NCBI GenBank assembly: GCA_036346225.1
Contig: JARFIW010001088.1
Coordinates: forward strand, 1,798,001-1,862,000
Reading direction: 5' to 3'
From: Platerodrilus igneus
Lineage: Eukaryota > Arthropoda > Insecta > Coleoptera > Lycidae
Length of the DNA: 64,000 nt
Part shown: positions 34,425 to 44,837 of the stretch, piece after piece
Layout: each line of letters starts with the position of its first letter
Position numbering within the stretch: the first letter of the stretch is position 1
Translations under genes and position numbers: made by a program
The notes under the pieces: generated by a model
Database searches by the model: none
Told to the model about the DNA's origin: nothing
The model's input: only the letters and a program-made list of their open reading frames with translations

Positions 34425-37400
34425 GAAGCGGCATTCAATCGGTTTCACAACCATCACGTTTGGGGGTCAAATGGATTGATTTGGTTTCCGCTTTTGCAAG
34501 AAGAATTAGAACAGGCGTTATAATAAACATGCATCATAAGGACTTAATGGCATTTTTAATGATTGCTTTAAGGTAATTAAAATTAAAATAAAAATAGTTT
34601 AAAAAATTAAATTTAATAAAATTAATATTACACTTTGCGGAGAATTCATTAAAACATCTAATATTGATGAAAATAATATAACGGATTTTAAACATTTTAA
34701 TACGAAAAATGTGGCGATTGACGTAGCGACGGATTTAACATCATGGTTTCGTGATGATGTGGTTGATAAACTAAGAACAAAACTATCGGAGTTTCAGGAA
34801 TCAAAATCAGGCTGGGCTTTGAAAAAATTGTATCGATGGAAGTTAATATTAATAAATACGAAATGGGCAATGGACGTGTTTCATCTTTTATTCCGCTTCC
34901 AAAGCAAATTTCAAATAAATATGCATGCATCAACGTGAAAAATTCAGATGAGTGTTGCTTTTTTTGGGCAATTGTTTCAGCATTATTTCCTCTAAAATAA
35001 GAAGTAATCTCACATCCTCATATCCACACTACAGATTAGTTTTGAATGTTGAAGGATTGGAAATGCCGATGTCGATTAAAAATATTTCAAAATTTGAAAA
35101 TATGAATAAAATTTCCATAAATGTATACAGTTTAGAATTAAATTGCGCTAAAGAAAAATCGTTCTATAGTGTGGTGCCAACAAGGCTTACTATGCAGAAA
35201 GCTGAGAAGCATGTAAATTTACTCATAATTCAAAATCAATATTTTCCAAACGTAAACAATTATAATACTCCAAGTGAGGATTTTGAAAATGTTGAAATAA
35301 AATACCATTATGTTTGGATAAAAGTTTATCGCGGCTTATTGGCAGTCAACTAAATAAACATAATCATAAAAAATATATTTGCGATCGTTGTCTGAATTAC
35401 TTTAACACCCTCGATAAATTAAATGATCACTCTAAATATTGCGAACAAGTAAATATCTGTAGAATTTCATATCCTAGGCATCGTCATGTTGAATTTAAGA
35501 ATTATGTTTATAAGCAAAAAGTACCTTTTATAATTTATTCCGATTTTGAGACTATTTTAAAACCTGTTAAAAATCATAGTTATCAAAATATTCCAAGCAC
35601 TTTAAAGTATCAACATCATAAAGCTTTTAGTGCTGGTTATTATTTAAAATGTGACTATGATGAATCGTTATCATTTTTTAAAAATTATTTGGGGGAAGAT
35701 TGTATAGATTGGTTTGCAAACGAAATGGTGGAAGTTGCAAAATTTGTTCGAAGTAAATTCAAACATATTGAACCAATGATTGAACCTCATAATAACATTA
35801 TTGCAACACATTGCTCTATATGTGAAAATGCATTTTCTGAAAACGCTATCATCGTTAGAGACCACTGCCACTTTACTGGCAACTTCAGAGGTTTTGCACA
35901 CCAACATTGTAACCTCAACTTTAGAAATAGTTTTGTTGTACCGGTTGTGTTTCATAATATGAGTGGATACGATTCCCATTTCATGATACGAGAATTATCA
36001 AAAAAGGGTAATATTAGTTTATTGCCATTAAACAAAGAGAAATACATTTCATTTACTCTGAACGATCTAGATGCTGATGATGATGGTGATGCTAAGATAA
36101 AGTTTCGTTTCATTGATTCTTTGAGATTTTTAAATTCATCTTTAGACAGTTTAGTGGCCACATTGCAACCTTCAGATTTCAAATATTTATCAAAGAATTT
36201 TCAAATGTCTGTTCAAATAAATTGAACTTATTAACAAGAAAAGGTGTATTTCCATACGACTACATTGATTCATTGTCTAAACTGGATGAATTTGAACTTC
36301 CAAAAATTGAAAACTTCTATAGCATGTTGACTGGTGAACATGTCACTGAGGATATGTATAACCATGCTCTAAAAGTTTGGAATGCATTTCAAATAAAAAA
36401 CATTTCGGAGTATGCCTTACTTTATATGAAAACCGATATAATGTTGTTAACGTGTGTTTTTGAACAATTTCCGGAAAAGTCGTTTGCCACATATGGGCTC
36501 GATCCTGCTTGGTACTTCACCTTACCAGGGTATGCTTGGGATTGCATGCTTAAGCATACAAAATATAAGTTAGAGTTGCTTATGGACATTGATAAAATTA
36601 TGTTTATTGAAAACGCTATTAGAGGTGGTATTAGTCAGGTGAGCAACCGATATTCCGAAGCTAACAATAGATACATGCATAATTATGATGCATCTAAACA
36701 ATCCAAATATCTTTTATATTTGGATGCTAACAATCTTACGGGTGGGCAATGTCGCAAGCATTACCATACGGAGACTTTGAATGGGTTGACATTAATCTCG
36801 ATATTATTTCAATTCCAGATGATGCTCCAGATGGATATATTTTGGAGGTTGATTTGGAGTATCCTGAATATTTACATGATTTACACCGCGATATGCCGTT
36901 TTGTGCAGAACATCAGATCCCTCCAGGATCAAAATTGCCTAAATTAATGACCACCTTATCCAATAAAACTAAGTACATTTTACATTACAGGAATCTTAAA
37001 CAGGCGTTGTTAAACGGACTTAAATTGACAAAAATCCATCGAGTTCTAAAATTTAAACAAAGTTGTTGGTTAAAACCCTATATTGATTTGAATACTGAGC
37101 TTCGGAAACTTGCAAAGAATGAGTTCGAGAAAATTTATTCAAATTAATGAACAATGCGGTATTTGGAAAAACAATGGAAAATATTCGAAAGCACCGTGTT
37201 GTAAAGCTAGTTAAACGTTGGGAGGGCCGTTATGGAGCAAAAATTGGATGGCAAGCCCCATGTTTCATAGTTACACAATTTTCGATGATGAGTTAATGGC
37301 TATTGAGCTAAACAAAACCGAATTAATCTTTAATAAACCATTATATGTTGGTATGTCCATATTAGATATTTCTAAAATTTGTATGTACAATTTTCACTAC

Positions 37401-37969
37401 AATTTTATGCTTCCAATCATGAAGGTGGAAAATTGCAAGCTCATGTATAGCGATACCGATTCGTTTATTTATGAGTTAACTTGTGACGATGTATATAACG
37501 AACTTATTAAGTCAAATCTCTCAAAGTTTGACACTTCTGGGTATGATGTAAATAATCGCTATGGAATACCTCGGGTTAACAACAAAGCTTTGGGGCTCAT
37601 GAAGGATGAAACAAACGGTGTAATAATAACACATTTTGCTGGGTTACGATCGAAAATGTATAGTTACAAGTTGGAATGCAATCCAAATGAGAAGGAAAAT
37701 AAAACACGTAATCATGGTGTTATAAAAATCCAAAGGTATCAAATATAATGTAGTAAAAATGAAATAACTTTTGAAGACTATGTTTCATGTTTAAAAGATT
37801 TTAAAGAAAAGAAACTTAAGCAAGCCACGTTCCGTTCCTACGCTCATGATGTATTTACAATAATTCAGGAAAAATTGCATTAAGTCCATATGATGATAAA
37901 CGTAGTCTAATACCACATTCACATGATACATTACCGTGGGGACATTATAGTATCGCGATGATGGAATAA
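34425..37969 (+). pseudogene. Protein-primed family B DNA polymerase (PolB), frameshifted
   Basis: Spans about 1,180 codons, the usual length for Maverick PolB, which copies the element using a protein primer. Landmarks in order: N-terminal RIRTGVIINMHHKD; C2H2-like CDRCLNYFNTLDKL (35,380); exonuclease motif SDFET (Asp 35,542, Glu 35,548); a Cys/His endonuclease-VII-like CSIC...VRDHCHFTGNFRG (35,815-35,890); polymerase motif A LDANNL (Asp 36,723); motif B NNAVFGK (about 37,150); motif C YSDTDS (Asp 37,452 and 37,458). Frame changes near 34,570, 34,835, 34,980, 35,330, 36,220, 36,745, 37,145, 37,240, 37,745 and 37,870 break it. Stops arise almost only through these shifts; the catalytic residues themselves remain. 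Not functional as written. Confidence 0.95.
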
Positions 37970-38068
37970 ATATATTTTTTAGAAGTTTAAAACAAGCAAT
38001 TATTAAGAAAAACTTACTAAATATTTTATTTGTTTTACAGATAACCGCTTCCCATTATAGTTAACAGT

Positions 38069-38877
38069 ATGGATGTTGAACAATTAGTAGAAAATCAAAA
38101 AGAAATTGAAGTGCCTAGTTTACTGACAATTAGCATAAAAACAATACTGAATCAAATTGGGTTAACCAACCAGAGTCATATTGGTATGTTAAAATCAATA
38201 CTTCCAAAAACAGTATACAAAGACATAAAAGAACCGTTATTGGAATGTTTAATAGTGCAGATATTTATGAAGTTAACCTCAAATTTCTTAAGTCTGTGCT
38301 ACTACAAAATGATTTTGAAAAGCATGCGTCGAAGTATTTGGAGAAGTTGGTCAACTGCCACAACGATCCAACTAGAATCAATATAATGTATATAAAAGAA
38401 CACATCAATCCAATAATGTATTCCAATTTTCTGGCAGAATACCTATACATATTTGAGGAAATTGGATGGGATCATTTTTTGGCTACTGTTTTAACAACAG
38501 GTGAAGAGGACATACTTCATAAGTGGGATTTTACAAAACCTTTGTCTGAAGAGCAATACATGTGTTTAATGTATATTCCAACAAATCGCATGCCTCAATT
38601 TGCAGAGCGATACAATCGTGTAGTTGTACATTCTTGGGAAAAATTAAGTACTATCACAGCTTCTACTGAGAGTTATTCATGTTGCAAGGAATGTATGAGA
38701 GGTGTTAAGGGTGTAATTAAAAATACAAAATTTATGGTATTTGAAGATGCTTGTATAGTACCAGATCTTATATGGAACATGAGTTATTGGTGTTGCAGAT
38801 GTGAAAGAATGCCTTTATTTCAAGTAATCGATGAGTCAGAATATTATACTCATATTGATTATATTACACAAGTTTAA
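38069..38877 (+). pseudogene. Maverick accessory protein with Cys pairs, one frameshift
   Basis: ATG at 38,069; the first frame runs to 38,386 and the better continuation runs in another frame to 38,877, with the change near 38,250. About 270 codons in all. The C-terminal third has two cysteine clusters, SCCKECMRG and YWCCRCERMPLF, that could bind zinc. Family not recognised. It lies just downstream of PolB on the same strand, after an acceptor-like TTTGTTTTACAG (ending at 38,040), so the leader may be spliced. Confidence 0.5.
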
Positions 38878-38966
38878 ATGTTGTATAATGGATTGCGGTT
38901 GTTGTATATGTAATAATAGAAATAAAAAATGTTTTTCTCAATTTGTATATTATTGAACTGAATACA

Positions 38967-39697
38967 CTATTTTAAATCATTCAAATCGCATAAAATTCTA
39001 TCATAATAGTAAAAGATGCATTGCTTTAGACCAATACACAAACTGCATAAACTGCATAAATTATTAAAAGTCTCCAAAGTCTGAAACATGCAATATTCAT
39101 CATTATTAGAATAATTTTTCACTAAATCTAAAACATTTCTATAGTATGCATAAAAGTTCATTTCTTTTAAGAGGTTTACTTGATCAACCACTATACATTG
39201 ATTTGCTTCCAAAATCTGAACTACATCATTTTCACAAAGCATATATTCAACATCATGTTTAGTAAGTTTTAAAACTTTTCATCATTGTATACGACTTGTT
39301 GTAACTTGCACGTGTCAATGATTGAATCATCGTCATTACCATTGCCATCCAATGGTTGTTGCATAGTAAAGAAGTTAACTTTGTTATTAAGCAATTCCAT
39401 AAGGTGATTCCACTCAACATCGCTTAAACTAATTTTATTGTTACCATCATCATTTAAGTAGCTATGTCGATTTAAATCAATTGCAGGTGTAAACTGTCGA
39501 GCTGGAGATAAACCTACTTTGATGTTATAGTATGAGAGTGGAAATGTGGTTTGTAGCAGTAAATAATGTTCACTTTTGCTAGCATGTTCAACTTTATCTA
39601 GATATTGATTGATTGCAGCATCATAATCAACATCTTCGGATGATGATGATACATCAAAATCATAATAATCACTTTCAACACTACTTTCTTCAACCAT
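38967..39697 (-). pseudogene. Acidic Maverick protein, possible PC4-like domain, one frameshift
   Basis: On the minus strand ATG 39,697 opens an acidic Ser/Asp/Tyr-rich N-terminus (SSVESDYYDFDVSSSSEDVD), then a core with ARQFTPAIDLNRHSYL and KISLSDVEWNHLMELL. The last piece resembles the end of PC4/p15 transcription-coactivator domains (ISL...W..L). Near 39,275 the frame changes and the next frame continues (LTKHDVEYMLCENDV...) to a stop at 38,967. Together this is about 240 residues. A single-strand-binding or transcription role is plausible, but the similarity is weak. Confidence 0.4.
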
Positions 39698-39726
39698 GAT
39701 TGCAAAGACCTTTTGCGATACTGAAA

Positions 39727-40675
39727 TCACGTGAGAAAAATGTTCATTATATTTTTTGGAAACCCCACTTCCCCGCCATTACAAATTGGATTTTTTATCC
39801 ATGAATTGTGAGAATTATCAAACCCCAACCATTTTACAAATAGACGATCTCCTTTTGGCGTAACACTTTTCAACAAGAAAAACATCAGGATGTGAGGTTT
39901 TCTGCAGTTCTTCTGCATAAAATTGCCCCAAAATCGGTTCACCTTTGTAATCTTGAAGTAGATAGGTAGCAGGATTGCCAACTACTATTTTAACAATTTT
40001 AAAGATTTCTGTGGAATAATTTGGCATGTAACCTTTGGGAAAATCAGACTTATATTTCGAAATTCGAACATGGTCGCCAACTTTAAGTTTTATCACCCCA
40101 TTACTTTCAAGGCATTAAACTGTGGTAAATATGTGAATTCGGTGACATCTTTAGGCTTCATTTTAATTTTCGAATGTTTTTGTTATTATACTGTTGAGTA
40201 ATATTAGGCAATGCATCCAACCATTTACATTTACGTCTAAGGCTAAATTGTTTGAATAATTCATTCTTTAACGTTCTAATTACTCGTATAACTATGGCAG
40301 CCTTTTTGTACTGAATGTAGAGTAATGATTAATGTTATGCATCTTCATTAATTTTTCATATCTGCTGTTGTAAAATTCTTTACCATTATCGGTTTGTAAA
40401 TTATCAGGCACACGACCTTCGTTAAAAATGGATGTCATTGCCCGGCAAACATCAATTGCATTTTTTGATTTTAAAGGACGTGTCCATAGATATTTTGAAT
40501 AACAATCTATCACCACTAACACATACCTATAATTGGCATTTTCCTTAAAATATTGATCAAATTCGATAAAGTCGGCTTGCCAGAGATCGTCTCTGTGTTT
40601 AATAATGGTACGTTTTCTAGGAAAATTTTTTCTGGCTGCTTTATACAATTCTTCAACAACGGTAAGCTTTGACAT
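39727..40675 (-). pseudogene. Maverick integrase (DDE, chromodomain-like tail), frameshifted
   Basis: Start at ATG 40,675 (MSKLTVVEELYKAARKNFPR). The RNase H-like core has WQADFIEF (Asp35) and NLQTDNGKEF (Asp96), the first two catalytic acids of a retroviral-type integrase. A frame change near 40,310 follows. In the frame that continues, the stretch before IRTLKN has Ile where the third catalytic residue (Glu) is expected. The C-terminal SH3-like part (KVGDHVRISKYKSDFPKGYM, 40,085-39,820) lies in another frame, and the end has a chromodomain-like VKWLGF...HNSWI (39,850-39,780). It would have joined the element ends to target DNA with 6-bp staggers. Inactive here. Confidence 0.9.
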
Positions 40676-40763
40676 TATAAGGAAAGTGCACAATACTGGG
40701 TAACTATTATTTTTTCTCTTGATGTGCAATCGACAGTCGAAACCGTTGACATCAATAATAATA

Positions 40764-41110
40764 CTAACGATTAGAACCTTGCAACGTTGGAGATGACAAA
40801 GCTGGTGTTGTAGTTAGTGAGATTGACGAGGTTATAGAGGTTGATGCTGGTGAAGTTGTTATTGTCGAGATCGGTGATGTTGTTGAAGTTGATGTTGTTT
40901 GCACATTACACTTTTCCTCAATTGTATTCAGCAGCTGTTTGTGTAAATTACTAATACAGGTATCCACGTATCGCTTATTGGCAGCATCATAATCAGCTTG
41001 TGGTTCTATAACATTACAAAGTTTTTGTATTGCATATCATATTGATCATCAAATGTATAATGAAGCCGATATTTTGTGGATGAATGTGTACCAAACTTAT
41101 CGATACTCAT
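40764..41110 (-). pseudogene. Small Maverick protein with phage-fibre-like motif and Ser/Thr-rich tail
   Basis: ATG at 41,110 (MSIDKFGTHSSTKYRL), a frame change near 41,030, then DYDAANKRYVD, a helical segment (ISNLHKQLLNTIEEK) and a Thr/Ser/Pro-rich tail to 40,764. The (T/Y)DA(A/V)NK(R/K)YVD phrase is common in phage tail-fibre and related virion proteins, where it precedes trimeric coiled coils. A virion-surface role is possible, by inference only. Confidence 0.45.
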
Positions 41111-41124
41111 CTTTCAAAATGCTA

Positions 41125-41998
41125 TTATGCAATGATCCCTTCTTCTCTGAGCTCTTCTTCAATACTAATTATTTCATTATTGTGACCAGTATGACCTGCC
41201 GATTTTGATGCGTGTAACAATCTAAGTCGCTCAACTAGTTCGTGAGGTGTGTTCCAGTCACATACTCCTTTGTTTTAGCGTTGACTTCTTTCAACAGACC
41301 ATATCCTACTGGTGCATCTAGTATTGGTTTAATAATTTTGATGTACTTATACGATCTGGAGCCAATAATTTTGTTTTGAGGATCATAGTTCCGTTTAAGA
41401 GCGTTAGTAGCTTCTAAAATCTTTCTGTACTCCTTTTGATCATTCTTGGTATACTTTTCAGGTTTTTAAGTATTAAAAGTTCATATAATCCTGGAGTGCC
41501 TTTATAAGTTTTACCATTTATAACTAAATCAGCTGATTTAGGTGTTATGGTAACTAAAGCATTTCCCATACTCCAGTGATCTGTACTAGCATCGTATCGG
41601 AGGGCACTATGACCATAATCGATTTCATCTTCTGAATTTTGAATGATTAGTTCTATATATTTTCTAGGTAAAGGATGCTCATATCGCTCTAGAAATTCAC
41701 CAGTAACAACATGATCATCATCATCATCATCATCATCCTTTACTTCAACTTTAGGCAAAATGCCAAGAGCAGCAACATCAGCAGAACTATCTGCAACTGC
41801 CAACTTTGATTTCAATTTATGGTTAACAGATGCATATTTTTTGTTTTAGCAATCTGCAGTAATGGTTCAATTATTGGTTTATATGCTGTTTCAACCATTC
41901 GCTGAGTATCAAGTTCACCCTCTTAAGAGCTTTAAGTTTACGATTAATTGAACGTCTAGTTTTCGTTAATCTTTCTTTAATCGTTCTATCAGTGACAT
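41125..41998 (-). pseudogene. Conserved Maverick protein of unknown function, frameshifted
   Basis: ATG at 41,998 starts a basic helical N-terminus (RTIKERLTKTRRSINRKLKA). A poly-Asp run follows (encoded at about 41,715-41,740), then FLERYEHPLPRKYIELI, YGHSALRYD, HWSMGNALVTI and a YKGTPGLYELL motif (to 41,480). In a further frame come KNDQKEYRKILEATNALKRN and VERLRLLHASKSAGHTG (41,440-41,160). I recognise this GT-GLYELL / ILEATNA arrangement as recurring in animal Mavericks next to the ATPase. Its function is not known to me. Breaks near 41,430, 41,820-41,930 and 41,260. Confidence 0.6.
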
Positions 41999-42055
41999 CC
42001 ATCTTGTTGGCTTGCAGAGTAGAAACTGAGCTGCAGTAAAGTGGTTATAGAAAGT

Positions 42056-42731
42056 TTATATTGTTATATAACAATCAAATCCCTTTCGATATCGTCCATA
42101 ATTAAAGTCTTTTGCAATGCATAGAAAATCATATTTTTCCAGCCAACATCGCGAGCACATTAATTTAAAATGATCAAAAGTCATATCGGTACCAACATGT
42201 TCATCATATATGTGTTTTAAATTTAAATGATCTTGTTTAAATAGGACAACTATGTTAACATTATCACGTATTAATTGTTTTGGTACTTTAGAATACGTTT
42301 GACACAGATAAAATGAATCTACACCCGAATGTCGACCCCTGCTAAAATATTCGCGAATTATATCCTGATTTAAGCATGAAATATCGTCAAATATCATTAT
42401 CGTATTTTTACTGATTGCTTCTGGAGGGGTGACATTCTCTTTATCGCTATAGGCGTAGTACTTAATGCCCTTTATAGATTTAAAAGTTGCTCTAAATATT
42501 TGTATTTAGCTTGTTCCAATGATTTGGAATACACGCCACATTTTCAAACCTTAATCCGTGTGGTGCCTCCAATAAACTAATCATTACATTGGTCTTTCCA
42601 CATCCTGATGGTCCGCATATTATCGCCCTGATTGATGTTGGAAATAAAGGTCCATGCTTTCCCACGACTTCAGATTTTAAAAAATTATGATCGTCTATAC
42701 TTAATTGTTGAGGCTGCCGTATAAACTTCAT
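42056..42731 (-). pseudogene. FtsK/HerA-type genome-packaging ATPase, frameshifted
   Basis: ATG at 42,731. The Walker A motif GPSGCGKTN occupies residues 40-47 (42,614-42,594), followed by the LLEAPHGLRFENV region. A second frame (42,397-42,056) begins with the Walker B MIFDDI, then the arginine-rich YFSRGRHSGVDSFYLCQTYS stretch typical of adenovirus/Maverick packaging ATPases. The frame changes between 42,490 and 42,400. It would pump DNA into the capsid. About 225 residues, normal for Mavericks. Confidence 0.9.
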
Positions 42732-42766
42732 ATTAAGTCGAATGTTTTAATAATACTAATCAGTTG

Positions 42767-43130
42767 ATGGCTAAACGTTGTAAAGGAAGGGGTGTTCTAA
42801 ACACCTTGATAAACAAATTACCGGTAGAGCTTCATGTACCGGGATACCAATTTTGTGGGCCAGGCACCAAGTTACAAGAACGATTAGTACGAGGTGATTC
42901 CGGCATTAACGATCTAGATAGATTGTGTCGCGATCACGATATTGCTTATGCTCAAAACCCTGACGACTTGACCGCACGACACAGAGCTGATAAAGTTCTA
43001 GCAGAAGGCGCTTGGAACCGAGTGAAATCGAACAACGCTCAGTTTGGAGAAAGCAGCCGCTTGGGCCGTAACCAATGCAATGAAAATTAAAACCAAACTG
43101 GGTATGGGGTTACATCAAGAAGGATAAAGA
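42767..43130 (+). pseudogene. Phospholipase A2-domain virion protein
   Basis: ATG at 42,767, head-to-head with the ATPase gene (36 bp apart). The PLA2 core resembles the parvovirus VP1 unique region: the calcium loop FCGPGT at residues 29-34 and the catalytic HD..Y (His57-Asp58, Tyr61) preceded by GINDLDRLCRD. In parvoviruses this lipase lets particles escape endosomes. Adintovirus-like Mavericks carry related domains. The catalytic residues are present and continuous. After about residue 95 the frame appears shifted, and the protein probably once continued into the next segment. Confidence 0.85.
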
Positions 43131-43159
43131 GGAAGAAAAGAGACAGTGTTGTTCATTTA

Positions 43160-43560
43160 AAGGGGCATATTGACACCAATTAGAACTGCTGTAAAGCATA
43201 TTGTCAAAGATTCAAATGTGAAGAAATTTATCAATATGAGTTTACTTGCTGCAAGAAAAGCAGTTAAAACCGCAGGTGGAAAAAAGAGTGCGATTTCCTC
43301 GAATTATTCCCATACCCAAAGCAGGAGGCTTTCTTCCATTTCTAGTGCCACTATTTGCAGGTCTTTCAGCTGCAGGAGCACTAGCTGGCGGTGTTGCAGG
43401 GGTCGCTAAAGCTGTCAACGATGCTTCGGCAGCTAAAAACAATTGGAGGAAAATCAACGTCATAATGTCACCTTAGAGGATATAGCTTTAGGTAAAAAGG
43501 TGAAGGGTTATATCTTTCATCGCGCAATAAAAAGGATTTGCCTTATACTTAAAACCCAAT
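43160..43560 (+). pseudogene. Adenovirus pX/pVI-like hydrophobic core protein
   Basis: Fragments in shifting frames. A basic part (AVKHIVKDSNVKKFINMSLL) is followed by PRIIPIPKAGGFLPFLVPLF and a Gly/Ala-rich hydrophobic helix (FAGLSAAGALAGGVAGVAKA), then a polar tail starting KNNWRKINVIM or LEENQRHNVTLEDIALGKK. This Pro-Gly-hydrophobic-Gly-Ala arrangement is characteristic of small membrane-active core proteins in adintovirus-like Mavericks. It may be the C-terminal half of the PLA2 protein. Frame changes near 43,290 and 43,440-43,500. Confidence 0.65.
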
Positions 43561-43921
43561 CGAAAAAACTTGTAAACTTGCCACGTAGAGCACTATTTGA
43601 TTCAGATCTAAAGAAATATGCTAAAGGTTTACCTTTCTTTAGAGGAGTATTTATGCGTGATGCACTGCCAGCAAAGCCTCATGTTAACGAATCTGCTATT
43701 GTAAACTTAGATGACAACGTTGGAAATGGAACGCACTGGGTTGCATACAAAAACGTGGCAAGAAAGTTATTTACTATGATAGTTTTGGAGATTTAACACC
43801 ACCGCTTGAAATAGTGAGATACTTAAGAGACTGTAATCTTACTTATAATTACAATCGGGAGCAAAATTTTAATACCTCAATATGTGGACATTTATGTTTG
43901 AACTTCTTATACAATAAATAA
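43560..43921 (+). pseudogene. Adenain-like maturation protease, frameshifted
   Basis: Begins around LPRRALFDSDLKKYAKGLPF. His of the catalytic triad in NGTHWVAY (43,734). A frame change near 43,760. The acidic residue in YYDSFGDL (43,778). The nucleophile region CGHLCLNFLYNK (Cys codons 43,883 and 43,895), ending at 43,921. This order His-Asp-Cys is that of adenovirus protease (Ulp1-like clan), which cleaves capsid precursors. Spacing and residues are preserved apart from the shift. Confidence 0.88.
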
Positions 43922-43955
43922 TTTTATGGTATATAGTTGTTTGATTTTAAATTTA

Positions 43956-44807
43956 ATGGTAGTCATGACACAAACGTTTACGTTGACAGGTGTGGAAACG
44001 TGCTTTCTGCCAACTATTTCCTCCAATTGAACTTGATTCAGAATATAAATATGGGTTAGGTTTGGTGGGGTTTTACGGATGCAACTCTATACGCAATATT
44101 CATGCAGGTAATAACAAGTTTTATTATTTGGATGATAAAAGGATAATAATAATAATGTTATTGATAACGATGATGATAATAATGCTAAAATAAAATGATT
44201 ACAATTCCACCTGGAGCATATGAAATTTCTGAACTTGGAAAATATATAAACAATGCAATAGATAGCCCCCAAGTAGTGCATTGAAGTTTATTCTAAAGGC
44301 TAACAATAACACATTGCAATGCGAAATGAAATCCATGTACACAGTGATTTTTAAACGCAATGATGCTATTGGTCAAATGCTTGGGTTCACTCCTGGCACA
44401 TATCAGGCAAATAAAAATCATTTCTCTCAACAATCAGTACAAATATTTGATGCGACCAATATACATGTGGAGTGTAATCTTACTGGTGGAGCGTATAGGA
44501 ATAGCGAGCAGTCACATACAATTTTGAATTTGATGTACACGTAGAGCCTGGATATAAATTAATTAAAGAACCTGTATCCATCACATACTTGCCTGTGATC
44601 GTTCAACAAATAGATAACATTACGCTACGGTTGGTCAATCAAGAGGGTAAATTGGTGGACTTTGGTGCAGAGAAAGTATCTATTAGATTAGAACTTAAAA
44701 ATATGGGGCTTAATATTTTTGGTGCTAGAGTATACTCAATCAGTTCACCTCAACCTGCAGGTCAGCAAACACCTGGTGCATTAACAGATCAGGACGTTCA
44801 ATTTTAG
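43956..44807 (+). pseudogene. Minor capsid protein (penton-like single jelly roll), frameshifted
   Basis: ATG at 43,956 or 43,965 leads into TQTFTLTG. Landmarks: FPPIELDSEYKYGLGLVGFY (44,018-44,080), NKFYYLDD, IPPGAYEISELGKYI (44,190-44,260), NNNTLQCEMKS, GQMLGFTPGTYQ (44,365-44,410), HVECNLTGGAYRNSEQSH and VNQEGKLVDFGAEKVSIRLE (44,630-44,700). These are conserved beta-strand regions of Maverick minor capsid proteins that occupy capsid vertices. Breaks near 44,000, 44,165, 44,270 and 44,540. It lies between protease and major capsid, the usual synteny. Confidence 0.85.
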
Positions 44808-44837
44808 AATATCTCGGTTATAAAGTGCTTAATAAAC

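Noticed and set aside
35671..36182. Minus-strand open frames opposite PolB
   Set aside because: Shadows of the polymerase reading frame; no independent features.
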